Source: Bolinopsis microptera
Lineage: Eukaryota > Ctenophora > Tentaculata > Lobata > Bolinopsidae
NCBI RefSeq assembly: GCF_026151205.1
Contig: NC_087074.1
Location: forward strand, 5,890,001 to 5,954,000
Direction of reading: 5' to 3'
DNA: 64,000 bases
Positions 44,246 through 55,884 of this stretch are shown one piece after another (position 1 is the stretch's first letter; the number at the start of each line of letters is the position of its first letter). The notes beneath the pieces are model-generated. The model saw only the letters and a list, made by a program, of their open reading frames with translations. It was not told where the DNA came from and did not search any database. The position numbers were made by a program, and so were the translations under genes.

Positions 44246-45442
44246 TTAGTTACTGGGGAAGAAACCGGGAAGTAATCTGGAACTAGGGAGAACAGGGTCA
44301 GCGAAGTTCAGGGGCTTTACAAATATGAGAGGCTTCACAAATGGTAAAGGCTTAACAAAAATAGGGCCTCCAACGCTACTGTTTTGGAAGTAATTCGAAG
44401 CCTGGCCGCTTTCGTGAATAAAATGTGATTTCTCTTCAATGCCGTCCCGCTGATACGGTTTTTCACCGGTGTGAGTCATCTGATGGTGAACTAGGTTTGA
44501 TTTTTGGCTTGCACTATAGGAACATTCAGAGCATTTATACGGTTTTTCACCGGTATGAGTACGCTGATGGTAAACCAGGTTTGCTTTTCGGCTTGCAGTG
44601 TATGAACATTCAGAGCATTTGAAAGGTTTTTCACTGGTATGGATCCGCTGATGGCAAACAAGGTTTGCTTTTTGGTGGGCACTGTAGGAACATTCAGAGC
44701 ATTTATACGGTTTTTCACCGGTGTGGGTCCGCTGATGGCAAACCAGATTTGATTTTTTGCTGGCACTGTAGGAACATTCAGAGCATTTGAAAGGTTTTAT
44801 GCAAGTATGAACGCTATGGTGGGAAACTAAAGTTGATTTTTTGCAAGCACTGTAGGAACATTTGGAGCGAATGTAAGCATTTTCACTGGCATGAGTCCGA
44901 TGATGTTGAACTAGGCTTGATTTTCGGTTTGCACTGTAGGAACATTCAGAGCATTTGAAAGGTTTTTCACCGGTGTGGGTCCGCTGATGGCAAACCAGGT
45001 TTGATTTTTTGCTGGCACAGTAGGAACATTCAGAGCATTTGAAAGGTTTTATGCCAGTATGAACGCTTTGGTGGGAAACTAAAGTTGATTTTCTGGAAGC
45101 ACTGTAGGAACATTTAGAGCGAATGTAAGCATTTTCACTGGCATGAACCCATTGGTGTGGAACTAATGCTGATTCCTGATTAAGACAATACAACTGAGAA
45201 ACACCATTCGAATACACTTCTGATTTGATTAACAAATTATCTTCCTCCTTCTTAATCTCTGTCTTGATCAATTCTGGTGGAAAACTTTCTAATTCCTCCA
45301 TCTTCATCTCATCTTTAAAGTCTGGAACATTTTCTTCCTCCTTCTTAATCTCTGTCTTGATCAATTCTGGTGGAAAAATTTCTAATTCTTCCATCTTCAT
45401 CTCATCTTTAAAATTAAAGTCTGGAACATTTTTCTGCTCCAT
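44246..45442 (-). CDS. C2H2 zinc-finger protein, copy 3 (intact, 398 codons)
   Basis: Same architecture as copy 2: two acidic VPDF...IKTEIKKEE repeats, a half-finger, two RSKC-type degenerate fingers, six canonical fingers, and a PFVKPL-rich tail ending LLPGFFPSN. It differs from copy 2 at a small number of residues (for example EIFPPEL in repeat 1, HHRTHASEN in the linker after finger 4, PLIFVKPL in the tail). It is uninterrupted and single-exon, with array C starting about 17 bases past the stop. Near-identity over nine fingers means recent duplication or gene conversion. Confidence 0.9.
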   Translation of the reverse strand: MEQKNVPDFNFKDEMKMEELEIFPPELIKTEIKKEEENVPDFKDEMKMEELESFPPELIKTEIKKEEDNLLIKSEVYSNGVSQLYCLNQESALVPHQWVHASENAYIRSKCSYSASRKSTLVSHQSVHTGIKPFKCSECSYCASKKSNLVCHQRTHTGEKPFKCSECSYSANRKSSLVQHHRTHASENAYIRSKCSYSACKKSTLVSHHSVHTCIKPFKCSECSYSASKKSNLVCHQRTHTGEKPYKCSECSYSAHQKANLVCHQRIHTSEKPFKCSECSYTASRKANLVYHQRTHTGEKPYKCSECSYSASQKSNLVHHQMTHTGEKPYQRDGIEEKSHFIHESGQASNYFQNSSVGGPIFVKPLPFVKPLIFVKPLNFADPVLPSSRLLPGFFPSN

Positions 45443-45676
45443 TTCACTAGAAAGTCAACGACCTTACAAAATTGCCTTTTAACAATCGTCACTAGAAAAT
45501 AAAATGAATATAAGTTCGAGATACTAAATTCCAGTGTTAATTTGGAGAGCTTTTCGTGTAAAAGTAGTAACCCAGAAAATAGAAAATAAGCGAAGAAGGT
45601 TAACAAATTGGATACAAGTTTGACTAAAGGTTAACAAGGTATTGCTGATAGTGTAGATATTGATAAGGCAGCTCAT

Positions 45677-45690
45677 GTTACCAAGGTAAC
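45677..45690. promoter_or_regulatory. X-box-like palindrome upstream of copy 3
   Basis: GTTACCAAGGTAAC, 235 bases before the ATG of copy 3. Confidence 0.5.
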
Positions 45691-45727
45691 ATGTGTTAGT
45701 GTTACCAGGATTATGTAATATAAACAG

Positions 45728-46130
45728 GGTCATAGTAACTGTACCGACATCCTCCGCTATCTAGCGCTAGATGTAGCCGCGTCAGATGTCACTGCGACAT
45801 AAAGCGCTAGACAGCGGTAGATGTCGCCCACAAAAAGGCCAGAAATTCTGTGCAAATAGCGCTAGCTGTCGCCTGGCGACCATGTCGCGTAACTAGTGTT
45901 AAATGACGCTATAAGATAGCGTTATCTAGCGTCATCTAGCGTCATCTAGCGTCATCTAGCGCTATTTAGCGCTATTTAGCGCTGTTTAGCGCTATTTAAC
46001 GCTAGATAGCGAAATTGAAAAGGTGCACAACAATTGGCGGCATTGTCGCTAATTGGCGGTATCTAGCGTCATCTTGATCTAACGTCATCTAGCGTCATTT
46101 CACAATAGACGACGCTAGATGACGCTACAA
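45728..46130 (+). repeat. TAGCG-rich dispersed repeat, unit 3
   Basis: Same phrase order. Expanded in CTAGCGTCAT and TTTAGCGCTA words near 45920-46010. Confidence 0.88.
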
Positions 46131-46889
46131 AATAAAATACAACGTACTGTAAAGCGATACAAAGTTTATGGTCATTTATCCTTTTTTTTGATAAATGGAT
46201 TCCACATATACCTATCTAATATATAACATAATATATAACATGATCTAATATCCGAGCAAGGTACACTACATGTCTTCTGACTTCTTGAAATTGAATTATG
46301 AATGATGTTCCAAATCTCTTCCTAGATCGCAAAACACATAATATTAACTTCGCTGTAACGCAAGGCAAATTTCCGTCGATTTATAATTATTGGGGTAGGC
46401 TGTGTACAACAGAAATCAGGATACCTTGCGTCCATCCGATGTTAGCACTTTAGCACAGCTGATGTGTCCAGCTTTATAGGCATTTCTCCATGGGGCTGTA
46501 TATTGAGCAACCTGCCTCTGAGTTCTGTGTCGAGTGTGCTAAATCACTCTACAGTCGATCTTCGAGATTGTTCTAAAAGGGCCCCCGACAGTGGAAACCA
46601 AATTCAATCGACGTATTTTTAAAATGCTTCCCTGACGAGATATTGGCGAAAAACTGTCTCGATCACGTGATATGACCGTATAAGCTTAAGGAAGTTAGTC
46701 TAATTTCTCGTTAGGGTTAGGGTTTCAGCATATGCTTTTGTTAAGGATTGTGTTAGGGTTAGTATAGGGTTGGGATCAGATTGGAGGGTTAGGGTTTCGA
46801 AAAGTCGTTCAGGACCAGCTAGAGAACGGGTTGAAAATTCACGTGACAGTCGAGTGTAGAATGATTAATCATCATTCATCATCCGTTCT
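46131..46889 (+). repeat. TTAGGG-bearing block, unit 3
   Basis: Conserved flank. One telomere-like word pair is broken by an insertion (TTAGGGTTAGTATAGGGTTG at about 46755). Confidence 0.85.
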
Positions 46890-47144
46890 GTGTAGTGTTA
46901 CTGTTACCAGGGAAAGTAGTTTTCTCGTACCATTCAACAGACATAGTGGCCTCAAACTCTTGAGTGGTCTTTAAGGCTTTCCTGGCTTTTGAAGAGGAGT
47001 CAGAAAGCCTTCTGAAAATGATGAAAAATGTTGGCTGAGTTCAAACAAACGATTTATGAAGGACGTATGTCGCAAATTGCCCAAAAAAAGTTCGGTGCAT
47101 ATTTTAGGAGCTCATTTGGAATCTGGTCTGGACCAACAGCCTTG
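46890..47144 (-). pseudogene. LINE reverse-transcriptase fragment, unit 4
   Basis: Minus strand: KAVGPDQIPNELLKYAPN then frame changes. It matches the 21.64-22.07 kb fragment but is cut off at its amino side by the 24-C run 47145-47168, so everything between AVGPDQ and the GTTCATGAATTC phrase has been lost. Confidence 0.7.
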
Positions 47145-47168
47145 CCCCCCCCCCCCCCCCCCCCCCCC
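47145..47168. repeat. Poly-C run (24 C)
   Basis: Sits at the same relative place as shorter C-runs at 16919 and 22075, between reverse-transcriptase debris and the phrase TGGTTCATGAATTCTTCC. Confidence 0.95.
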
Positions 47169-47693
47169 TGGTTCATGAATTCTTCCATTCCTAGTTCTAG
47201 ACAAATAGTGTAGTCATTCTGGCAAAATAACGTGGACAATCTTTTTACAAAGGATTTTTGATTTCTACTTGTAGATATAGGTCTCAGCTAACTTCTCTCA
47301 AAATTCCCAAGAAAAAAACCTTGTGCAATTTGCGTGGCGGCCACGCCCCTTTTTTAATATTTGCTCGTAATCGGAAACTATTGAAAATCGTAATTTTCGT
47401 CAATTTTCACAAGTTTGATGGCTAAATCTATGTAATTTTGCACGAGAAATCGATTCCCGTTGATGTTTTTGCTCTATATCGAGTTTTTAGGCGACCACGC
47501 CCTTTTTAAACAGACGCATGTGCCGATTTAATTTGAAAATCGAAATTTTGGACAATTTTCACATAGATGAATCTATGGAACTTCTCCCACAGAGGAATGA
47601 ACATGAGCCAGTGAAAAGTATCCTTAAGAAGGAAGATGTTGCAATATCAAATTCAATCGGTACTCGCTATTATCAGTGAATACCATTTATATG

Positions 47694-48000
47694 TCAAGTC
47701 ATATTATTATTGACTTGACATATAATATATAATTGGCCCCAAAGGTTTTGCTCTATTAGGGTAGACCTAGGATGCTGCAGATTCAACTCTGTACATTCAG
47801 ACCGTCTGTGCGTGGTGAAGAGCCACATCCTGCTCGAGGTGGAGGCTGCATGCAACTCCAGTGATGGAGTTGTAACTGAACACAGCGGATCTAAGGGTGC
47901 ACCCCCGAAAAAAAGCCGGGCATCCTCAAGAACAAGCCTCAAGAACAAGCCCGTGATGATGGTGATGTGGGTTAATTAAGATGTAACAGATTCCGGAACT
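47694..48000 (+). other. Presumed LINE 5' region inside the TIR element
   Basis: A GC-richer stretch than its surroundings, with frames that open and close. No convincing protein. It precedes the endonuclease frame and is probably the 5' UTR or ORF1 remnant. Confidence 0.35.
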
Positions 48001-48768
48001 ATGGGAGCACCACCTGTCATCTTACCGTTTTATTTACTGTATGTGGGAACATCTACTGATGAAGTAGCTATCAAGAGAGCCATTCCAGTGGCGCAGGTGG
48101 CTCACGTGTCACATAGCCAACAGAAAAGAAACATGATGAATAGTTCTTGCAGCACTAGGGTATCAGCCCCTACTTTTGTTTCTGGACGTGAAGGTGGTAA
48201 TGATTTCACCAACTTAAATCCGAATGGAAGGTTGGTGAATGATGAGCCTAATCAACCTGAAATACCCAACAGCATAAACGAAAACAACAAAAAAAGTTTA
48301 TTTTCATGTACCGACATTACCTGGGTAGGCACTCTTAACACTAGAACGATAAGAACTACCCAGAGGAAACTGGAGATGGTACATATTTTCGAGAAGAGTG
48401 GCGCAGAGATTGTAGGTATCCAAGAGCACAGGATAGTTCATGAAGAGCCTGTCAGAGTAGTGAGAGTTGGCAAGAGCAGCTATCTAATTACTTCATCAGC
48501 TACTAGGAATAGGGCCCAGGCAGCAGTGGGCGGAGTGGGATTCATCCTAACAAGCAAGGCATTTGATGCAACTACGGAGATAACACCATTGACGGAGAGA
48601 ATCTTTAAGATATCTCTCAATGGAAATCCTAAACCAACCTTCGTCTGTGTCTATGGACCTACGGAGGCAGATAGTGTAGAAGCGGCAGAAAAGTTTCATA
48701 ACGATCTAAGGTGTGCAGTCTCACAGATCCCTGCTTACAACTTCTTGGAGGTGATTGGGGATTTTAAC
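48001..48768 (+). pseudogene. Second LINE: APE endonuclease half
   Basis: Frame with ITWVGTLNTRTI, then GAEIVGIQEHRI, then FVCVYGPTEAD, then VIGDFNL. These are the Asn, Glu and Asp-x-Asn blocks of an APE-type LINE endonuclease. The frame is cut exactly after GDFNL by the hAT insertion at 48769. The missing part resumes at 49946. It is not closely related to the LINE at 3-9 kb: the motifs and C-terminus differ. Confidence 0.8.
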
Positions 48769-49937
48769 CTTAGTTGTAGTGAACGTACGGAACGTTCACT
48801 AAAAATAGTTTGTGAACGCGTTCGCTAAAAGATTTTAACGTTCGGAACATAAGGAACGTTAATTGCTATTATGAAATTAAAATGCCGGACATAGCCCAAT
48901 TATCCGGCAAAGTACTAGCGTTTCCATTGCCAGGCCTTCAGGGCCTTATATTGATCCAACCCTTACTGAGTCTGTAAGCAATAAAAGTAATGCATACAAG
49001 AATTTGTTTGAGTGCGCTAAAGATTTAGTGTTTGACCCCCATTTCTGGATAGAAGTCGACTATTTATGCTCAGATCTCGAGCCGATAATAGTCTTGCTTA
49101 GATTTTCAGAAAATCGTCTTAAGATTCCTGTTGGTTTCATCGGTGTAATTTATTACAAATATTATCTGTTCACCTAAAAGTTAGCAAAATTTGCTTTCCG
49201 CAATAAAAACCATAAAAGTGATATGGTTAGTCTTGCCAACAAAAGGTGGCTCGAGCTCCATTCCCCCCTACTTTCAGTAGGGATTTGTGTTCACCCGGCT
49301 TATCAGGGATATGATCAGCACACGAATCAGGATGTCTGGAAGGAGTTTCTAGATGTCATGGACACGTGGTGTGACGGTGCAACAAAGAAGAAGATACTTT
49401 CGCAGTACACGTTCTACCGAGAAAAAAGAGGCTTATTCTCTACTGACGCTGCCTCAAGTTTTAGCCAAGATTCTGACGATCCAGTCTCTTGGTGGAGCAA
49501 CTTCGGTTGCGAGGTACCCGAACTACAGAGTTTTGCAATGAAAGCGCTGTAGCAATCGACATCAGCCTCACCCTGTGAGACGAATTGGAGCTTGTACGAC
49601 TGGGTGATAAACAAAAAAGAAACCGCCTCACAGTTGACAAGCAGCGAGACCTTATTTATGTTAACGCAAGTTTGCGTCTTATGAACAATTCAAGAACTAA
49701 GGAGCAATAATTTCATTACTATTTGCTATACTAGTGACTTATTTTTATTCGTTATTGTTTATTTACTGTCCAATTCCGACAACATGGTTTTATCTCATTG
49801 TATCCATCTAAAGTTTAAAACTATCGGAAAAATTATCAAAATATTGACTAACGTTCACTAACGTTCACAAACGTTCACTACAAAATGATTGGAACGTACG
49901 TTCAGTACGACTAAGTTCAGCGTTCACTACAACTAAG
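48769..49937. mobile_element. 1.17-kb hAT element, 8-bp duplication ATTTTAAC
   Basis: Inverted ends CTTAGTTGTAGTGAACG, 17 bases, perfect. Flanked by ATTTTAAC at 48761-48768 and 49938-49945, splitting the LINE right after its GDFN motif. The subterminal regions repeat GAACGTTCACTA words. The interior holds a decayed transposase C-terminus. Confidence 0.92.
49223..49690 (+). pseudogene. hAT transposase C-terminal dimerisation region, decayed
   Basis: DPVSWWSNFGCEVPELQSFA matches the W-W-x3-G...P-x-L-x3-A block of hAT transposases. After a TAG at 49550 the reading continues ASPCETNWSLYDWVINKK and, in a shifted frame, RNRLTVDKQRDLIYVNASLR, the K-R-N-x-L...L-(V/I)-x-V-N box. One stop and one frameshift make it non-functional. 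The catalytic part is deleted. Confidence 0.82.
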
Positions 49938-49945
49938 ATTTTAAC

Positions 49946-52380
49946 GCTCACTTATCAAAGAGGGACGAGAATGACTGTGATTGGTATTTCCATGAGAGAA
50001 CCAACAAAAATGGGGAGCTGCTTCGGGATACTGCCCTGGAATGTAATCTGGAGATTACAAACACCAGGTTCAGAAAGGAGCGGGGTAAGATATGGACTCA
50101 CCTATCGGATGGAACCCTGAATAAGTCTCAGATAGACTTTATTCTAGTGAGGAAGAAGTGGAGGAACAGTATCAAAGACACTGAAGTCTACAGTTTCTTT
50201 AGTACACTGGGTACTGATCATAGATTTGTTTTGTCTAAGATCAAGCTATCTCTTCGACGAGCAAAAAAGCAACCCAAGAAAACCTGGTATAATTGGGGAG
50301 CACTAAAATCGGATGAAGACCTACAGAAGAGATATGCAGTAGAAGTCAAGAATCGGAACTCTGCTTTATGCGAGCAAACCGATGAAAGTGAGGTTACGGA
50401 ACTGTATGGGCATATTGTTGATGCGATTGCTGATACCACTAAAGCCATACTGCCTAAGAGAGAAAAGAAGAGACGTGACGATTTCGCGGGTGATCAGCGA
50501 GTTCAAAACGTGCGTACAGCGTTGCAGCAAGCAGAGACTGTCTATCACCGGGATCCTAGTGAAGACAGTCGACTATCTGTTAAGCTACTAAAAACTGAAT
50601 TGGATCAGGTGTACCAGGACATCTTTGAAGAAGATCTAGTTGCCAAGGTTAGAAGGGTCGAAATGGCTGCAGACAGATGCAAAAATAAAGAAAGTTGGAA
50701 TGTCATAAATGAGATTACTGGTAGGAAGGCCAAGGGGGCAACTCAAATAAGGGGCAACGGAGCCGAAGAGAGGAAGGAAAATTGGCTTAGGCATTTCACG
50801 AATCTGTTAGGGAGTACACCTAATGTGGAAAACGAACATCCTAGCATCGAGACTCAACATCAGTACAGAACCTGGGCCAGAACCTTTTACTCTAGAGGAG
50901 CTCAAAGCTGCTAAACTCAGGATTAAAGAAGGTAAAGCACCAGGTGATGACGGTATACCACCTGAAGTCCTCAAAAGATGCGACCTGGATGAAATCGTGT
51001 TGTCCTTCTGCGCCAGGTCAGTGGAGGATAAGCAACATCATTCCGGTCCCCAAAAAGGGAGACTTGACAAACCCTAGAAACTGGAGGGGGATATCTTTGA
51101 CTTCACTTGTAGCTAAGACTCTCAATAGAATGGTGCTTAATAGGATCCAGCCGGCTATAGAAGGGGTACTTAGGGACACTCAGAATGGTTTTCGGGAAGG
51201 ACGGTCCACTACTAGTCATATCTTGGCACTCAGAAGGAAACTAGAGGGGGCTAGACAGAGAAATCTACCGGCAGCTATGGTGTTTGTTGATTTTAAGAAG
51301 GCCTTTGATTCACTTCACCGGGGAATTTTGATGCAAATACTAAAGGCATATGGGATACCAGACAGTATTGTGGATATCATTAATCTACTCTATGTAAACA
51401 CGAAGGGCAAAGTTATTACACCTGATGGGGATACCGTCTACCGAGCTATTTGATATCCTGGCAGGAGTTCTTCAAGGGGATACGTTAGCACCATACTTGT
51501 TCATTATAGCCCTTGACTATTGTATGAGACAAGCCTTAAGCAAGCACCCTGAAATAGGATTTACCATTAAGCCTTATAGGAGTAGGAGAGTTAAGGCGGA
51601 GAAGATATCAGGCACTGGTTTTGCAGATGACATTGCTCTGATAGCAGATACTGTAAAGGAGGCAGAGACGCTGATGCTAGAGGTAGAAAGGGTTCCTGCT
51701 ACAGTTGGACTTAGAATGAATGAAGGGAAAACCAAATTCATTACTCAGAACATCGTGAACCCTGATACCATCAAGTCCCTGGGTAACAGTACAGTAGAGC
51801 ATGTGGAAGACTTCACCTAACTGGGTTCTAGAATCAGAGACAGTGAGAGTGATATCAGGGTTAGGAAAGGAAGAGCATGGGGAGCATGCCACATACTAAA
51901 AAACTTTGGAATTCTAAGCTTAGAAAGTCTATCAAGATCAGAGTGTTTACAGCACTAGTGGAGTCGGTGCTACTGTACGGTTCCGAGACTTGGACTATGA
52001 CGAAAAGGCTAGCGAAGATGGTTGATGGTTTCTATACGCGAATGTTAAGAATGGCCCTTAACATCAATCAATATCGAGACCATGTCAGCAACCACAGCCT
52101 GCACGGTGATCTTCCCAAAGTCAGCTCCAAGATAACCCAACGAAGGCTCTGACTTGCAGGTCATGCTCACCGACATCCGGAGCTGACACTGAACAAACTG
52201 ATCCTCTGGAAGCCGAGTCATGGGCATACTAACAGGAGGGGGCGACCTCACTTAACACTACTAGATAACCTAAAAGCAGATACTGGGCTGAAGTCAGTAG
52301 ATGAGATAGCTAGACTGATGGAGGACAGAAAGCTGTGGAGAACTGTTGTCAATGGATCTCGGGAATACTACCCGCCTTAA
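49946..52380 (+). pseudogene. Second LINE: endonuclease end, reverse transcriptase and C-terminus, decayed
   Basis: Continues after the hAT insertion with the endonuclease end (SQIDFILVRK, LGTDHRFVLSK). Then come the connector, LRIKEGKAPGDDGIPPEVL, ISNIIPVPKKGDL, FVDFKKAFDSLHRG, GVLQGDTLAPYLF and the catalytic GFADDIALIAD (about 51618-51650). The C-terminal part has LLYGSETWTMTKRL and a basic box HTNRRGRPHLTL. Frame changes occur near 50880, 51030 and 51440, with stops near 51820 and 52150. The YGSETW and GRP boxes place it in a different LINE group from the 3-9 kb element. Non-functional. Confidence 0.85.
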
Positions 52381-52936
52381 GTCGAGTCAAGTCACTATTA
52401 TTAATTGGTTGAATTATCCAACACTTGCTTATGATATATTATTCAATAATTTGTTAATTGTTGTTAATTGTTTACAGAGATACCCAATTAACTTGAATTA
52501 TTCCATTGGGTGTTGCCGATGATGACATTATACATTTACCAAATACCATCACTATATAATCCTATTTTATGAGGATCATTGGTTCACCAAAATAGTCAAC
52601 TATTGTGAATTGTTCGAGATAAGTTTTTACATTATCTATTTTAGCTTTTTAATTTAAATTATTAAACTTTTAACTTATTAATTGGTTGAATTATCCAACA
52701 CTTGCTTATGATATATTATTCAATAATTTGTTAATTGTCAGACGATATTATGTTTCATAATTATGTATTAATATATTATCGTTTTACAAGACGTTTTCGT
52801 CTAAATTCAATTCAAAATTTTAAAAAATAAATTTTGACAAAAAAATCTATAAAAGTGTCTAAAAACTTGTTATAGAGCAAAGAAACCAACGGGAATCGAT
52901 TTCTCGTGCAAAAATACATAGATTTAGCCATCAAAC
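52381..52936. repeat. AT-rich stretch with a direct repeat
   Basis: TTATTAATTGGTTGAATTAT followed by CCAACACTTGCTTATGATAT occurs at about 52398 and 52676, a duplication of about 65 bases. No coding signal. Confidence 0.7.
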
Positions 52937-53304
52937 TTGTGAAAATTGACAAAAATTTCGATTTTCAAATTAAATCGGCACATGCGTCTGTTTAAAAAGG
53001 GCGTGGTCGCCTAAAAACTCGTTATAGAGCAAAAACATCAACGGGAATCGATTTCTCATGCAAAAATACATAGATTTAGCCATCAAACTTGTGAAAATTG
53101 ACGAAAATTACGATTTTCAATAGTTTCCGATTACGAGCAAATATTAAAAAAGGGGCGTGGCCGCCACGCAAATTGCACAAGGTTTTTTTCTTGGGAATTT
53201 TGAGAGAAGTTAGCTGAGACCTATATCTACACGTAGAAATCAAAAATCCACTGTAAAAAAATTGTCCATATTTCCGTGGATTTTATGCCAGGATGACTAC
53301 ACTA

Positions 53305-54117
53305 AAAGTGTTTTATCTTATGATCAGATTATAATCTCCTCGGATCCCAATCTTATTCCGGAGAAATCAGTACGGTAAATTGATCGAAGCAAACCAATAT
53401 CGCGAGAAGAGGTCACGTCAGGGGCGGCAACCTTGATATAATATAATTGTATGTAAAATATACAGCAGCTTAAAACATTTCTCCTCGTTACATTAACAAT
53501 ATGAAACACACAATTCACAAAATTGTTTCATTGTTTATCACAAATTAACACCACTAAGCAGACAAATGACAAATTACCGAACGGCTGTTTCGAATGTAAT
53601 TGTAATGTCAAGCGACAATGAAACGCGAACAAGATTCTGACATTCTGTAACCGACTTATCATTAGTGTCCAGTACATGAAACATTTATTGTTACCCTCAC
53701 GCGACGTCACTCTGCATAGTCCAATCACAAGCATTAACAGATATCACGAGATAATATTTTATCCAACGCGAACACAATCATACGCAAATAACTGGCTATT
53801 TAATTACTAAAACGCGCGGCTTACATATAAAATTATTTGAATTGCGCGCGGCTTCTCACTTTCCAAATTTAAATTTTATTCATGGTACACATTTATGTTT
53901 CGTTTTAAAATTAAAAAATTGTGATGGCAACGGCCCTCGGACAAATCTAGCGAGCGCGCTCCAGAAATAGAAAGGGGGGCGCTTTTTGAGTTGAGCGGGG
54001 GTCGCCCAGTTGTAGGTTTACAACCTACCAGGACTCGTCGACGTTCCAATATATGGAACAAATATTTTACGAGTATCACCCGTTAAGCGCCAAGAAGTAA
54101 CGTTACGCCACTCATGG
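53305..54117. repeat. Unit 4 left part with an insertion
   Basis: The unit continues to GAGGTCACGTCAGG (53421). Then about 700 bases foreign to the other units follow, ending with the right end of the TTAA-type element (54010-54087, homologous to 2283-2386). Its left inverted end is not seen, so this is a solo end. Frames here are short and meaningless. Confidence 0.6.
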
Positions 54118-55884
54118 TCAGGATGACTCAGGAAGTCAAAAGGTAACTATAAGGCTAGCTTATATTAACTAGCAGGAACCCGTCAACCCTTTAAAACTGG
54201 TGTCAAGGCTCTTTGGTGGCCGGATCAGTTTCCTACCCTAAAGTCTCCCAGTAAAAATAATTATTACCTATTTAATTCGCGTTTTTGACACCACGTCTTG
54301 GGGGTCCAAATTTTGGGTACTAAAATTCTTATTCCTTGGCCGATTTTCGATTTTTTTCATGCTAATTTGAAGGCCATTAAAGCATTTGAATCAATTAAAA
54401 AAGTTTCAGTTTTATATCTTTTACGGTTTTTGCGGAACGTCGTATTATAAAGTTAATGCCGTGGTGTCAGTAAAATGGTGCGGATAAATAAATATATATA
54501 TATATATCGTCTCGCTTTATATATAGTAAGATATAACATCTGAACCGAAAGCAACAGTACTTTCTTCATTTCTTGACGCGACGAAAGTCAAATACAAGGA
54601 AATACTATCGAGAAAACCATAGTATATAGCTAACTCTAGCAGGGTAGTGTTGTTTATGTGCCTAACCTGGTGAGCACAGTGGATATCCTTGCTGCATACG
54701 GCTAGTAAAACAAGGAATTGAAACTGTAGGGTCCGTGCAGACCAACCTACCTGTGGCTAAAGCTCTAATATACAATTACAAAAACAATACATTCTAGGAG
54801 GAAAGTATGAAGTAACAGTTCCTGATTGAACTTAGCAGTTAGACTTTTCGTTCCACTTGTTCCACGGAAGGAGTATTGAGAGGTCAGGAGTGTTCCACAG
54901 AAGCAGGTCAAGGATCTCATAGAAATTTGTAATTGAATTACACAATCAAAATTCCAACTGCTGATGATTCTTTCAAAGAAATTTCTAATAAAACATGCAG
55001 TAAACTCAGTGCCAACAATTTAAAATGAAATTAAATATAAATCGCTGTACGACAATTTGGTTGTTTGTCCCGAGAAATTGATTGCATATTTTAAGTCAAA
55101 ATAAAATATAATTAAGAAACTGTAAAATATATAATTAACGGTTTTTCATAAACCCTTACCCCAATCCAAACCACAACTACCTTATCGGTCATAATTATCA
55201 CATTACTTTCACGCTGAAGATAATAATGTCCGTAAATAATAAAGTCCGGTAATTATTTCCATTAATTTTAGAATTATTGTGTGTCCCTGCATATGCGTAG
55301 ATATGTGTGTAGCCGATTACTATATTAGTTTATTAATATAAACCAAGGCAAATATAATCACTCATGCATTCCTTAGTCACATTCTAGAGTTCAGAAAAAT
55401 AGTAAAACACTTAGTATTAGTAACAAATCACCAGCCGCACGCGCGGGGTCTGAAAACTTTTACAAAATGTTCCCATTGTCTTTTCCAACATGAACTGACC
55501 AACATAATTTTCAAGTACTATTAGAGTATTAAACGTTAAGACTAATTAGTTGGAGAGTTTCAGGAAGATCAGATATCTTTTCTAATTTAAATTACTAAAT
55601 TAGTAAGTTTTTTACCTAGTCTTTTCTTTTCTTCTTCGAGCTTTCAATGAGTCATTAGGCTAAGTAGACATTTTCATGATACAGTAAAACCTTTTATAGC
55701 TGGTCTCGGGAGAAACGGAAAGTGCACGATATAGAGAAACCTCGGTATAGATGATAGAGTGTTTCATACACCCCATTATGCACGTATTGTGATTGAACAC
55801 AGATAGATGTGTACTCACATCACCCACCAATTACGATATGAGCTATGATAAATCACATTTCTTGCACAACTCGGTCTACGTCTG
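54118..55884 (+). repeat. Left part of duplicated unit 4, continued
   Basis: Homologous to 17.1-18.15, 22.2-23.1 and 37.85-39.1 kb, with a separate insert at about 54165-54530 that contains (TATA)n. The unit's GTCCGTAAATAATAAAGTCC box is at about 55228. Before the array, AAACCTCGGTATAGATGATA and TTTCATACACCCCATTA resemble the single-copy precursor of the 27-bp repeat. Confidence 0.75.

Larger units (their letters stand above)
47206..53304. mobile_element. 6.1-kb element with about 360-bp terminal inverted repeats
   Basis: The other units read CTAGACAAAGTGTTTTATC. Here AAA is repeated on both sides (47203-47205 and 53305-53307). The tips are TAGTGTAGTCAT and its complement. The inverted arms run about 47206-47565 and 52937-53304, with shared words GTGGCGGCCACGCCCC or complement and TTTAATTTGAAAATCG. 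The right arm contains a second partial copy of about 160 bases. The interior is a decayed LINE interrupted by a hAT element. No DNA transposase of its own was recognised, so the superfamily is open. Confidence 0.8.
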
